Source: CAZTYI01 sp964466185 (lineage in GTDB: Bacteria > Chlamydiota > Chlamydiia > Chlamydiales > SM23-39). From it: DNA of 12,502 nt. A model generated the notes under the pieces. It did not search any database. It was not told where the DNA came from and worked only from the letters and a program-made list of their open reading frames with translations. The stretch lies in assembly GCA_964466185.1 (NCBI GenBank), contig CAYXMS010000036.1:1-12502 (forward strand), read 5' to 3'. Of this stretch, positions 5,817-12,502 are shown piece by piece; position 1 is the first letter of the stretch; each line of letters begins with the position of its first letter. Position numbers and translations under genes: made by a program.

Positions 5817-6716
5817 ATGTCTAAAAAAACTTCTTTTACAACCAAATTAAACTTAGATTTAAAAGACAAACTTTTAAATGATTTAAAAAAACAGGGCTTT
5901 AAAATCAGCCAGCCTCCCTATACTGTTTTTTCTGCCCAAAAGCCGGGCATTACCTGCTCTTTATATAAATCAGGCTCTTTGGTAGTTCAAGGCGGTAAAA
6001 TTCAAGAATTTATAGAGTTTTATCTAGAACCTGAAATTTTAAAAACCGTAGCTTTTACCTATCCTGAAACTACCATTGATCTAACAGCTAAAATTGGCTC
6101 TGATGAAGCCGGCAAAGGAGATTTTTTCGGCCCCCTTTGCACCGTCGCGGTATATGCCAACGTCTCTGGTATAAAAAAATTTTTAAAGCTCGGAGTTTCC
6201 GATAGCAAGAAATTTTCCGATACCAAAATTATAAAATTAGCCGAGAATCTGAAAAAAGAAAAATCTATATATCATTCCGCCGTTTGTCTTTTTCCAGAAA
6301 CTTATAACGGACTTTATCACAGATTTAAAAATTTAAACGCTCTTTTAGCCTGGTGCCACGCAACAGCAATTAGCGAGGTTGTTGACAAAACAGGCTGCAA
6401 AAATGTACTTGTCGACCAATTTTCTTCAGACTTAGTTTTGGAAAATGCCATTAAACGCAAAAACTTAAAACTGCAGCTTGTACAAAAAACCAGAGCAGAA
6501 GCAGACCTGGTTGTTGCAGCAGCTTCTATTTTAGCCAGGAATTATTTTTTAGAAGGCCTAAACAAATTGGAAAAAGAATTCAAAATCAAACTACCCAAAG
6601 GAGCGTCTGATTTAGTCATCAAAGCCGGCCGTAAAATCATATCCCAATATGGAAAAACCATTTTACCAAAAATTGCCAAAACGCATTTTAAAACTTATCA
6701 AGCAGTTTTGTCTTGA
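5817..6716 (+). CDS. rnhC: Ribonuclease HIII
   Basis: Cuts the RNA strand of RNA:DNA hybrids (R-loops, primer remnants) in the cytoplasm. The 299-residue length is typical. Residues 1-80 match the TBP-like N-terminal substrate-binding domain of RNase HIII. The catalytic RNase H fold follows: GSDEAGKGDFFGPL with Asp96 and Glu97 (the DE pair typical of RNases HII and HIII), VSDSKKFSD (127-135), VDQF with Asp200, and EADLVVAAASILAR with Asp230, so all four metal-binding acids are present. KLPKGAS (258-264) is also a family mark. The N-terminal domain and the GKGDFFGPL form separate it from RNase HII. AAGG lies 4 nt before the ATG. The stop is only 5 bp from the stop of the convergent Yip1-family gene, with no terminator between them. 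Confidence 0.94.
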   Translation: MSKKTSFTTKLNLDLKDKLLNDLKKQGFKISQPPYTVFSAQKPGITCSLYKSGSLVVQGGKIQEFIEFYLEPEILKTVAFTYPETTIDLTAKIGSDEAGKGDFFGPLCTVAVYANVSGIKKFLKLGVSDSKKFSDTKIIKLAENLKKEKSIYHSAVCLFPETYNGLYHRFKNLNALLAWCHATAISEVVDKTGCKNVLVDQFSSDLVLENAIKRKNLKLQLVQKTRAEADLVVAAASILARNYFLEGLNKLEKEFKIKLPKGASDLVIKAGRKIISQYGKTILPKIAKTHFKTYQAVLS

Positions 6717-6721
6717 AAGTT

Positions 6722-7363
6722 TTAAACAGCTATTGAAACCGAAGCTAATTTTAACCAAACAAAACTGATAGCAAAGACAATTGCTAAGAATACAGCCAAA
6801 CCCAAAATTAAATTCACCAACGTCCTTAAAATAGAAAAACGTTGGACTTCGCTTAAAGCTATAACATATATCACAATGCCCCAGATAGAAAAAACCAGCT
6901 GAGCCAAAACTGCAAGCATTAAAATCCAATAAGTTTTAGCACTTAAAGCAGCCTGCAAATGAGCTGGAGAAAACAAATCGGAACCAAAAATAAAAAATAA
7001 AAAAAGCCACAAAACAGCATTAATAATCAATGGCACATTAGACCAGGCATAAGCTAAGCGCACTTGTTTAAAATCCGCCTGTCCCTTAAGCAGCTTTCCA
7101 ATAATAAATACAAAAAAAGCACCAACTGAAAAAACCATATAACCCCAAAGCGGAGCCAAAATCAACAAAGGTAAAAAGACCACAAAATTTTTATGGCTGC
7201 CAAGACCCATATTCTGTGCCAGGCCGAAAAAAGCACACATTCCATAAATGGCCGCCAATACAAAAAGTCTGAAATTAGGATTATACTCAACGATAGCTCT
7301 AATGGTCATTCTGGGCTTGGTAAAAATTTTAAACCACGGATTAAAACCAAATTTATTTTCCAT
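6722..7363 (-). CDS. Yip1-family membrane protein
   Basis: A 213-residue protein that opens with NPWFKIFTKPRMTIRAIVEYNP, the characteristic cytosolic lead-in of bacterial Yip1-domain proteins. Five hydrophobic segments follow (about 31-50, 61-92, 108-127, 145-170, 183-206). Other matching features are a Gly/Lys loop (GKLLKGQADFKQVRLAYAWS, 89-108) ending in the conserved AWSNVPLI, and VIYVIALSEVQRFSILRTL near residue 170. The molecular role of bacterial Yip1 proteins is not established; the eukaryotic relatives act in vesicle traffic. AAGGAG is placed 7 nt before the ATG, the best ribosome site in the window, so the start is secure. The gene is convergent with rnhC, and about 400 bp of non-coding sequence lies upstream. 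C. trachomatis also has small membrane proteins of unknown function (CT_005 to CT_007) near rnhC; whether one is the orthologue is not known. Confidence 0.83.
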   Translation of the reverse strand: MENKFGFNPWFKIFTKPRMTIRAIVEYNPNFRLFVLAAIYGMCAFFGLAQNMGLGSHKNFVVFLPLLILAPLWGYMVFSVGAFFVFIIGKLLKGQADFKQVRLAYAWSNVPLIINAVLWLFLFFIFGSDLFSPAHLQAALSAKTYWILMLAVLAQLVFSIWGIVIYVIALSEVQRFSILRTLVNLILGLAVFLAIVFAISFVWLKLASVSIAV

Positions 7364-7771
7364 TATTTTGCTCCTTGAGACAGATTCAAGCCGTTTAAAA
7401 CTAGCTTCAAAACCTGTCTAGTTCCTTTTTATACCCTAATTCTTAGATTACTATTATATAACTAAACATTCAAGCTAATTATAAATAATTAATTAAAAAC
7501 TATTTATATAATTTACATAACGAACACAAAAACTAAATTAAACTAATTAAAAATTATTAAATTAAATAATAGAATAGATATATAAGGACAAGCTGCAAGA
7601 AATACATAAAGCTAGGGCTTTGGAATCCAAAGCCCTAGCTTTATGCAAAATAGCAAAAAACTTAACCTTAAAACTGTAAAACCTATTTAAGATTAAGATT
7701 ATCTCTGCATTGAAATACCAAGATTTCCGGGAATTATCCTAAAAACCTGATTCAAACACAGTTTGTTCTAT
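7364..7771. other. AT-rich intergenic stretch of about 400 bp
   Basis: No credible coding frame in either direction. Nearest the Yip1-family gene are its AAGGAG site, a 6-bp inverted repeat aactag (7399-7404)/ctagtt (7418-7423), and a minus-strand TATAAA-type box near 7430. Bases 7440-7570 are extremely A/T-rich. The 41-bp palindrome at 7605-7645 is the only strong structure. A small 5-bp hairpin, caaac-aca-gtttg (7753-7765), lies just past the stop of the DUF378 gene. A small RNA in this region cannot be excluded. Confidence 0.6.
7605..7645. repeat. Perfect 41-bp palindrome (20-bp arms, 1-base centre)
   Basis: Arm 7605-7624 is cataaagctagggctttgga; arm 7626-7645 is its exact reverse complement; only a7625 is unpaired. 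The core is GC-richer (gctagggc) than the surrounding sequence. Arms flanked by AAA and TTT suit a bidirectional intrinsic terminator, and it lies downstream of the DUF378 gene on the minus strand. However, the T-run is only three bases before atg, and the centre would open to a loop of at least three bases in RNA. An extruded DNA cruciform or protein-binding site is the alternative. Confidence 0.92.
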
Positions 7772-8002
7772 TTAGTCTTTATTACAATGATTTCTACCAC
7801 ATCCATAGATTCCCGGAACGAAAAAGAAGGAAATGCCATAAATGCCGGAAAGACCCACTAAAATATAAATAATTCTAGCTATGCTTGATGTGTTGCCGCC
7901 AAACAAATCAGCTACCAAATCATACTGAAAAAAGCCCCAAAGGCCCCAGTTTAAAGCACCAACAATTATTAACAACAATACAATAAATCTAATGATTTTC
8001 AT
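7772..8002 (-). CDS. DUF378 small membrane protein
   Basis: A 76-residue protein with the DUF378 signature: a first helix ending in VGALNWGLWGFFQYDLVADLFGG, then ARIIYILVGLSGIYGISFF as a second helix. The short tail, PGIYGCGRNHCNKD, has two Cys and one His. Function is unknown in all species. I chose the ATG at 8000-8002 because GGAG lies 7 nt before it; an upstream in-frame ATG at 8012-8014 (adding MELF) has no ribosome site and contributes the GGAG itself. The gene is divergent from gatC, and my recollection is that C. trachomatis CT_001, the neighbour of gatC, is the same kind of protein, so it is probably a conserved chlamydial arrangement. The tail could bind a metal or form a disulfide, but this is speculation. 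Confidence 0.8.
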   Translation of the reverse strand: MKIIRFIVLLLIIVGALNWGLWGFFQYDLVADLFGGNTSSIARIIYILVGLSGIYGISFFFVPGIYGCGRNHCNKD

Positions 8003-8080
8003 AAACAGCTCCATACATTGATATTTTACCTAACAAATCGCATCTTATGAAAAAAAAAAATCCGTGTCACTATTTTTTTC

Positions 8081-8109
8081 TTGGCATTTCTCTTGTTTCG
8101 TGATATTTT
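8081..8109 (+). promoter_or_regulatory. Promoter of the gatCAB operon
   Basis: TTGGCA (8081-8086), an exact 17-bp spacer, and TATTTT (8104-8109). This predicts a start near 8116 and a leader of only about 12 nt before the gatC ATG. It is one of the two best sigma-70-like matches in the window and is correctly placed in the divergent spacer. Confidence 0.55.
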
Positions 8110-8127
8110 AAGAGCAAAACTTTGCTT

Positions 8128-8430
8128 ATGAATAACTTCGATAAAAAAAACTTTCAGGATCTAGAGCAGCTATGCCGGATTAAATGTCCTCCAAAAGAAG
8201 AGGAAGGACTACTTGGCGACATTCAAAAAATTCTGGATTTCATAGAACAGCTCAAGGAAATCGACACGGAAAAAACAGATCCATGTTCCTTTATTTTAAA
8301 AGATTTTCTACAAAATGTTATGCGCTCTGATGAAGATAGCCATGCCATGTCAACTGATCTGTTTTTATCCAACACTCCCGAGCAAATTGCCGGCATGGTC
8401 AAAGTGCCCACTATTCTCAAAGAACTCTAA
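8128..8430 (+). CDS. gatC: Asp/Glu-tRNA(Asn/Gln) amidotransferase subunit C
   Basis: The small GatCAB subunit, which wraps around GatA and GatB and stabilises the complex; 100 residues, normal for the family. It is divergent but recognisable: LEQLCRIKCPPKEEEGLLGDIQKILDFIEQLKEIDTE matches the N-terminal two-helix pattern (LaxLaRLxLxxeE...ILxyvxxLxxvDt). MRSDEDSHAMS matches the lReDe stretch, and NTPEQIAGMVKVPTILKE matches nAPexxdgxfkVPxvl. The start is placed at the ATG 8128; a TTG two codons earlier is open but less likely. There is no standard ribosome site; AAGAG is 13 nt upstream, consistent with a very short leader. First gene of gatCAB, 24 bp before gatA. Confidence 0.9.
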   Translation: MNNFDKKNFQDLEQLCRIKCPPKEEEGLLGDIQKILDFIEQLKEIDTEKTDPCSFILKDFLQNVMRSDEDSHAMSTDLFLSNTPEQIAGMVKVPTILKEL

Positions 8431-8454
8431 CCAATAAAGCCTACAGGTCAAACT

Positions 8455-9921
8455 ATGGAGCTATTCAAACTTCCTGCCAGCAAAATCAAAGAGCTTTTCC
8501 TCAAAAAAAAAATGTCCGCTGTAGAAATTGCCGACTATTTTGTGAAAAGAATCGAAAAACATGATCCAAAAATCCAAGCTTTTATTGAAGTTTTAGAAAA
8601 CAGACTGCAAACCCAGGCCCAGGCTTTAGACCAAAAGCTTAAGAACCAAGAGCCTTTGGGTAAATTGGCAGGCATACCGGTTGCCATCAAAAATATCATT
8701 CATATCAAAGATGTAAAAACTACCTGCGGCTCCAAGATTATGCAAAACTATAAAGCACCTTTTTCTGCTTCCACGGTACAACTTCTGGAAGCAGAAGATG
8801 CTTTAACTATCGGCACTACCAACTTGGACGAATTTGCCATGGGCTCATCTACTGAAAACTCTGCTTTTTTCCCTACCCGCAATCCTTGGAATACAAGCTG
8901 TGTGCCTGGAGGCTCATCCGGCGGTTCGGCAGCAGCAGTAGCAGCCCGTCTATCACCGATTGCCTTAGGAACAGACACCGGCGGTTCAATCCGCCAACCG
9001 GCCTCTTTTTGCGGCATTGTTGGTTTTAAGCCTACTTATGGCCGGGTCTCTCGCTATGGCATGGTCGCTTTTGCTTCTTCTTTCGATCAGATTGGCCCAA
9101 TGGCTTTTTCTACTAGGGATATTGCTTTAACTATGGAAGTACTCGGCCGCAATGATCCAAAAGATTCTACCAGCTTGGACTTACCACCTGAGAATTTCTC
9201 CGAACACATACCTTCTTCTTTAAAAAATTTTAAAATTGGCCTTCCAAAATTGGATAATTTGACTCCGGAAGTCAAACAAAATTTGGGAAATTCCTTAAAA
9301 CATCTAGAGCATTTAGGTGCTGAAATTATTGAAATCGATTTAGACATTTTAAAATACGCCATCGCTGTTTATTATATTTTAGCTCCTGCCGAAGCATCTA
9401 CCAACCTGGCCAGATTCGACGGCATCCGTTTTGGACACCGTTCCAAAAAGGCTGGAAATCTGGAAGAAATTTACGGCCTTTCCAGAGACGAAGGCTTCGG
9501 CGCAGAAGTTAAACGGCGTATCTTAATCGGCACTTATGTTTTATCTTCCGGCCATCAGGACGCCTTTTATAAAAAAGCTCAAAAAGTACGCAATCTCATG
9601 ATTTCCGCTTTTGATAAGGCTTTTGAAAATTGTGATCTGATCGCTATGCCAACCACGCCGTCTTCAGCCTTTGAAATCGGAGGCATCCCGGCAGCAAATC
9701 CTCTGCAAATGTATTTGGAAGATCTGTTTACCGTACCGGTCAATATTGCCGGCCTGCCGGCTATTTCCCTACCTTCTGGTTTTGATAGCAAAAAAAAACC
9801 CTTGGGCATACAATTAATCGGGCCGCAAATGCACGATAGCAGAGTTATTCAAGCCGCCATAGTCTACGAAAAATATCTGCCCCAATATTTTCAAATCCCT
9901 CCCACCTTCAACCAGGAATAG
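8455..9921 (+). CDS. gatA: Asp/Glu-tRNA(Asn/Gln) amidotransferase subunit A (glutaminase)
   Basis: An amidase-signature hydrolase that frees ammonia from glutamine and passes it to GatB. It has 488 residues, full length. The Ser-cisSer-Lys triad is present at the standard family positions: Lys79 in GIPVAIKN, Ser154 in PGGSSGGSAAAVAA, and Ser178 in GTDTGGSIRQPAS. The scaffold motifs GTTNLDEFAMGSSTENS, FCGIVGFKPTYGRVSRYG and ASSFDQIGP are intact. The C-terminal part has MPTTPSSAFEIG, and FTVPVNIAGLPAISLPSGF lines the glutamine pocket. ACAGG 8 nt before the ATG is a modest ribosome site. Middle gene of the operon, with 5 bp between its stop and gatB, so translation is likely coupled. Confidence 0.97.
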   Translation: MELFKLPASKIKELFLKKKMSAVEIADYFVKRIEKHDPKIQAFIEVLENRLQTQAQALDQKLKNQEPLGKLAGIPVAIKNIIHIKDVKTTCGSKIMQNYKAPFSASTVQLLEAEDALTIGTTNLDEFAMGSSTENSAFFPTRNPWNTSCVPGGSSGGSAAAVAARLSPIALGTDTGGSIRQPASFCGIVGFKPTYGRVSRYGMVAFASSFDQIGPMAFSTRDIALTMEVLGRNDPKDSTSLDLPPENFSEHIPSSLKNFKIGLPKLDNLTPEVKQNLGNSLKHLEHLGAEIIEIDLDILKYAIAVYYILAPAEASTNLARFDGIRFGHRSKKAGNLEEIYGLSRDEGFGAEVKRRILIGTYVLSSGHQDAFYKKAQKVRNLMISAFDKAFENCDLIAMPTTPSSAFEIGGIPAANPLQMYLEDLFTVPVNIAGLPAISLPSGFDSKKKPLGIQLIGPQMHDSRVIQAAIVYEKYLPQYFQIPPTFNQE

Positions 9922-9926
9922 TCTTT

Positions 9927-11390
9927 ATGAAAAAAGAACCCTATGATTTATTCGAAGCGGTTATCGGTCTAGAAATCCACGTTCAATTAAATACTAAGAC
10001 AAAACTTTTTTCTACCGCCTTAAACCACTTCGGCGACGAGCCTAACACTAATATATCAGAAGTTTGTACCGGCCAGCCGGGTTCTTTGCCTGTATTGAAC
10101 AAAAGCGCAGTTGAAAAAGCCCTGCTTTTCGGTCTCGCCGTCAAAGCTAAAATCAATCCCTACTCCTGTTTTGACCGAAAATCATATTTTTATCCAGATT
10201 CTCCTCGCAATTTCCAAATTACCCAGTTTGAACATCCTATTATATTAGGTGGAGAAGTGATTGCCGATGTAGAAGGCAAAACTAAAAAATTCCAAATCAA
10301 CCGCGCCCATTTAGAAGATGACGCCGGCATGTTAAAACATTTCAGCGGCTTTTCCGGCGTCGACTATAACCGCGCAGGCGTGCCTCTTTTAGAAATTGTC
10401 TCAGAGCCTACAATACATTCAGGCAAAGAAGCTTCCTCATATGCCCAGGCCATCCGTTCAATCATAGAATATGTCGGAGCATCCGACTGCAATATGGAAG
10501 AAGGCCACATGCGCATGGACGTTAACATTTCCGTCCGACCTAAAGGAGAAACAACTCTCAGACCTAAAAGCGAAATTAAAAACCTAAACTCCTTTAACTT
10601 TGTAGAGCAGGCCATAGAAAAAGAAATCGCCCGCCAAATCGCTCTTTATTCAGAAAATCCAAACGTTGAATTTCACCAACTAGTATTTCCTGCCACCTAC
10701 CGTTTTGATCCCAATAAAAAAGAGCTGATCTTAATGCGCAAAAAAGAAACTGCTGATGATTACCGCTATTTTCCCGAACCGGATCTTCCTCCTATCATTA
10801 TTACTGAAAAGCATTTGCAAACATTCAAACAAAAACTACCGGAGCTGCCTCACGACAGATTTCTGCGCTATACTGAAAAACTCAAACTCACGCCCTACTC
10901 TGCTTCTCTTTTAATCAACAGCAAAAAACTCTCCGACTATTTTGAAGAAGGATTGAAAGCCACTCAAAATGCTATTGCCCTTTGCAACTGGATTACCATT
11001 GAATTTGCCGGCCGTCTGAAAAATACAACCTATACTTTGTTTTCTTTAAAACTTCCCTCTCGGCATATTGCCAAACTAGTGAACCTCATAGACAATAAAA
11101 CAATCACCGGCAAGATAGCAAAAAATGTGGCCGATGAAATGTTAAAGCACCCTCAAAAAGATCCAGAAACAATAGTTCGGCAAAACCCTGCTTTTCAGCC
11201 GCTTTCCGACACCCAGGAAATCGAAAAAATTGTCGATCAGGTAATTTCCGAACATCCCCAATCCATCAGCGACTATAAAAATGGCATTACTAAAGCTTTT
11301 GGTTTTTTAGTCGGCCAAGTCATGAAAATAAGCAAGGGAAAAGCAGATCCGTCAATTGTCAATCAGCTTTTAAAAAAGAAAATTTCCTAG
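9927..11390 (+). CDS. gatB: Asp/Glu-tRNA(Asn/Gln) amidotransferase subunit B
   Basis: Activates the tRNA-bound Glu or Asp with ATP and amidates it using ammonia from GatA, giving Gln-tRNA(Gln) or Asn-tRNA(Asn). The 487-residue length is normal. The N-terminal cradle domain has AVIGLEIHVQLNTKTKLFS, SEVCTGQPGSLPVLN and FDRKSYFYPDSPRNFQITQFEHP. Next come INRAHLEDDAGMLKH, DYNRAGVPLLEIVSEP, EGHMRMDVNISVRP, SEIKNLNSFNFVEQAIEKE, and the DDYRYFPEPDLPP motif. The helical and YqeY-like tRNA-binding tail is present from about residue 330, ending in GFLVGQVMKISKGKADPSIVNQLL. AGGA about 9 nt before the ATG overlaps the gatA 3' end. It is the last gene of the operon. The 86-bp spacer to convergent xerD shows no good intrinsic terminator. 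Confidence 0.97.
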   Translation: MKKEPYDLFEAVIGLEIHVQLNTKTKLFSTALNHFGDEPNTNISEVCTGQPGSLPVLNKSAVEKALLFGLAVKAKINPYSCFDRKSYFYPDSPRNFQITQFEHPIILGGEVIADVEGKTKKFQINRAHLEDDAGMLKHFSGFSGVDYNRAGVPLLEIVSEPTIHSGKEASSYAQAIRSIIEYVGASDCNMEEGHMRMDVNISVRPKGETTLRPKSEIKNLNSFNFVEQAIEKEIARQIALYSENPNVEFHQLVFPATYRFDPNKKELILMRKKETADDYRYFPEPDLPPIIITEKHLQTFKQKLPELPHDRFLRYTEKLKLTPYSASLLINSKKLSDYFEEGLKATQNAIALCNWITIEFAGRLKNTTYTLFSLKLPSRHIAKLVNLIDNKTITGKIAKNVADEMLKHPQKDPETIVRQNPAFQPLSDTQEIEKIVDQVISEHPQSISDYKNGITKAFGFLVGQVMKISKGKADPSIVNQLLKKKIS

Positions 11391-11476
11391 ATTTTTTGTA
11401 ACAAGAAATTAAAATAAAAGCGGCTTATATCCCCATAGCTAAAGCAAGGGGTATTACGTCGTCGTTGATAAAATTT

Positions 11477-12337
11477 TTAAGGCCTGGGATGAAATTTTTC
11501 GAAAGCCCTTTTTAAATGCCCTTGAGAAATTTGCGTATACCGGTCGGTAGTAGCAATATCTTCATGGCCCAGCATATCCTGAATCAGCCTGATATCTGCA
11601 CCGTTTTCTAAAAGATGCGTAGCGAAAGAATGCCGTAAAGTATGCGGCGATATGTTTTTATAATCTGCAATTTTCGCTTTTTTAGCATAAAACTTAATCC
11701 TATTCCAAACACTAATCCGATCCAACGGCCTATTATTTTTACTGGTAAAAAGCATTTCTCCTTCTTTTTTGAAATGCAGCAAATAATAATCAATGGCCTC
11801 GATGGCTTTTTTGCCCAAGGGCACCAATCTTTCTTTTTTGCCTTTGCCTTTTACTTTTATAAAAGTATCATCCACATCCAAAATTTTTAAATTACAAAGT
11901 TCAGACACTCTAATACCCGTAGCATACAAAAGCTCTAAAATAGCTTTGTCTCTGGCCCCGATAAAATCTTTAGTGTTTGGCTGATCTAACAGACTTTCTA
12001 CTTCCTGATAACTCATCACTTCCGGAATTAGCTGCCAAATTTTAGGCACTTGTAAAAACTGAAAAAAATCCCTTTGCTTTTTTTCTAAAAAACCTTCCTT
12101 TTTCAAAAACCGAAAAAATACTTTTAAAGCTACAAAAGCCCGGCAAATCGTAGAAGAGGCTAAGTTCTGATTTTTCAAATGGCTAAAATAAGCTAAAAGA
12201 TCTTCTCTTAAAAGATTGTCTTTTTTGACATATTTAAAAAAAGCTTTTAAATCTCTTTCATAAGCTTCTTTAGTATTTTTAGAAAGCCCCTTTTCTGAAG
12301 AAATATAAATCAAAAAAGCATCAACATAATTTTGCAT
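11477..12337 (-). CDS. xerD: Site-specific tyrosine recombinase XerD
   Basis: Works with XerC at the dif site to resolve chromosome dimers. The 286-residue protein has an N-terminal SAM-like core-binding domain (1-95) and a C-terminal catalytic domain. All catalytic residues are visible: Arg143 in ATGIRVSEL, Lys165 in VKGKGKKERLVPLG, His232 and Arg235 in HTLRHSFATHLL, His258 in LGHED, and nucleophile Tyr267 in DRYTQI. The ending KRAFEKFHPRP resembles XerD (QxxHPRA) more than XerC, and in Chlamydia xerD is the paralogue I remember near ispH, so XerD is preferred. An AGG lies 12 nt before the ATG, separated by a run of ten A, so spacing is longer than usual. Convergent with gatB. Confidence 0.9.
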   Translation of the reverse strand: MQNYVDAFLIYISSEKGLSKNTKEAYERDLKAFFKYVKKDNLLREDLLAYFSHLKNQNLASSTICRAFVALKVFFRFLKKEGFLEKKQRDFFQFLQVPKIWQLIPEVMSYQEVESLLDQPNTKDFIGARDKAILELLYATGIRVSELCNLKILDVDDTFIKVKGKGKKERLVPLGKKAIEAIDYYLLHFKKEGEMLFTSKNNRPLDRISVWNRIKFYAKKAKIADYKNISPHTLRHSFATHLLENGADIRLIQDMLGHEDIATTDRYTQISQGHLKRAFEKFHPRP

Positions 12338-12389
12338 ATTTTTTTTTTACCTGAATTTTCTTTTTTACAAAAGAACTAAGCTAAAAATT

Positions 12390-12420
12390 TTCATAAAAAA
12401 CATCAATCACTAACTGTCAA
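12390..12420 (-). promoter_or_regulatory. Candidate xerD promoter
   Basis: The minus strand carries an exact consensus TTGACA (12420-12415), in a very AT-rich stretch. The downstream -10 is poor: TTTATG at a 17-bp spacing or TATGAA at 19. Predicted leader about 50 nt. The rest of 12421-12502 is A/T runs with no coding frame. Confidence 0.38.
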
Positions 12421-12502
12421 AAAACTATTTTTAAAATTAAGTGATTATAATTAAAACATTTTTTTTTAAAAAAAAACATATTCTTATTTGATAAAAAAAA
12501 AA

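Noticed and set aside
6663..6929. Minus-strand frame of 88 codons overlapping the ends of rnhC and the Yip1-family gene
   Set aside because: Shadow in another frame of the Yip1-family gene; Phe/Cys-rich with no start signal.
7605..7645. dif recombination site for XerC/XerD
   Set aside because: dif is a 28-bp site with two different 11-bp arms and a 6-bp centre; this is a perfect 20-bp-arm palindrome and is not next to xerD.
8748..9809. Minus-strand open frames inside gatA (8748-9017, 9087-9362, 9579-9809)
   Set aside because: Antisense to a full-length, motif-perfect gatA; no independent support.
11391..11476. Terminator between gatB and xerD
   Set aside because: The cccc/gggg pair (about 11431-11454) gives only 4 bp and no T-run follows.
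11608..11984. Open frames inside xerD on both strands (11608-11793, 11642-11890, 11793-11984)
   Set aside because: All overlap the catalytic domain of xerD, whose frame has every expected motif.

Overview
The window is low-GC bacterial chromosome that I read as Chlamydiota, most likely an environmental or amoeba-associated relative of Chlamydia. Three things support this. A ribonuclease HIII gene (rnhC) sits head-to-head with a short RodZ that stops right after its membrane helix, as in Chlamydia. A gatC-gatA-gatB operon has a DUF378 membrane protein gene divergent from it, as I remember for the CT_001 to CT_009 neighbourhood of C. trachomatis. There is also a kinase-FGE fusion with the architecture of chlamydial Pkn1. 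The lineage is inferred from gene content and remembered synteny, not from a database search.

Layout. Positions 1-54 look like the right end of an IS200/IS605-type element: the 3' hairpin of a TnpB guide-RNA (omega RNA) scaffold, probably overlapping the last codons of tnpB. Next come a Bcr/CflA-type drug efflux transporter (-) and, divergent from it, ispH (+), the last enzyme of the MEP isoprenoid pathway. An uncharacterised polytopic membrane protein (-) is convergent with ispH. Upstream of it lies a 20-bp tandem repeat array interrupted by a 100-N assembly gap. The array runs to the stop codon of the pkn1-like gene (-). That protein has a kinase domain with HRG where the catalytic HRD should be, followed by an FGE/SUMF1-like domain that lacks the FGE cysteine pair.

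Further right are rodZ (-), rnhC (+), a Yip1-family membrane protein (-), an AT-rich stretch of about 400 bp with a perfect 41-bp palindrome, a DUF378 small membrane protein (-), and the gatCAB operon (+). The gat genes encode the tRNA-dependent amidotransferase that makes Gln-tRNA(Gln) and/or Asn-tRNA(Asn). A XerD-like tyrosine recombinase (-) is convergent with gatB, and the last 165 bp are AT-rich upstream sequence of xerD.

Most genes are ordinary housekeeping genes: isoprenoid precursor synthesis, charged-tRNA correction, RNA:DNA hybrid removal, cell-shape control and chromosome dimer resolution. The items that merit follow-up are the IS605 remnant, the probable pseudokinase fusion, the collapsed tandem array (whose last copy appears to supply a -35 box), and the large palindrome. 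I found no convincing new multi-gene system.
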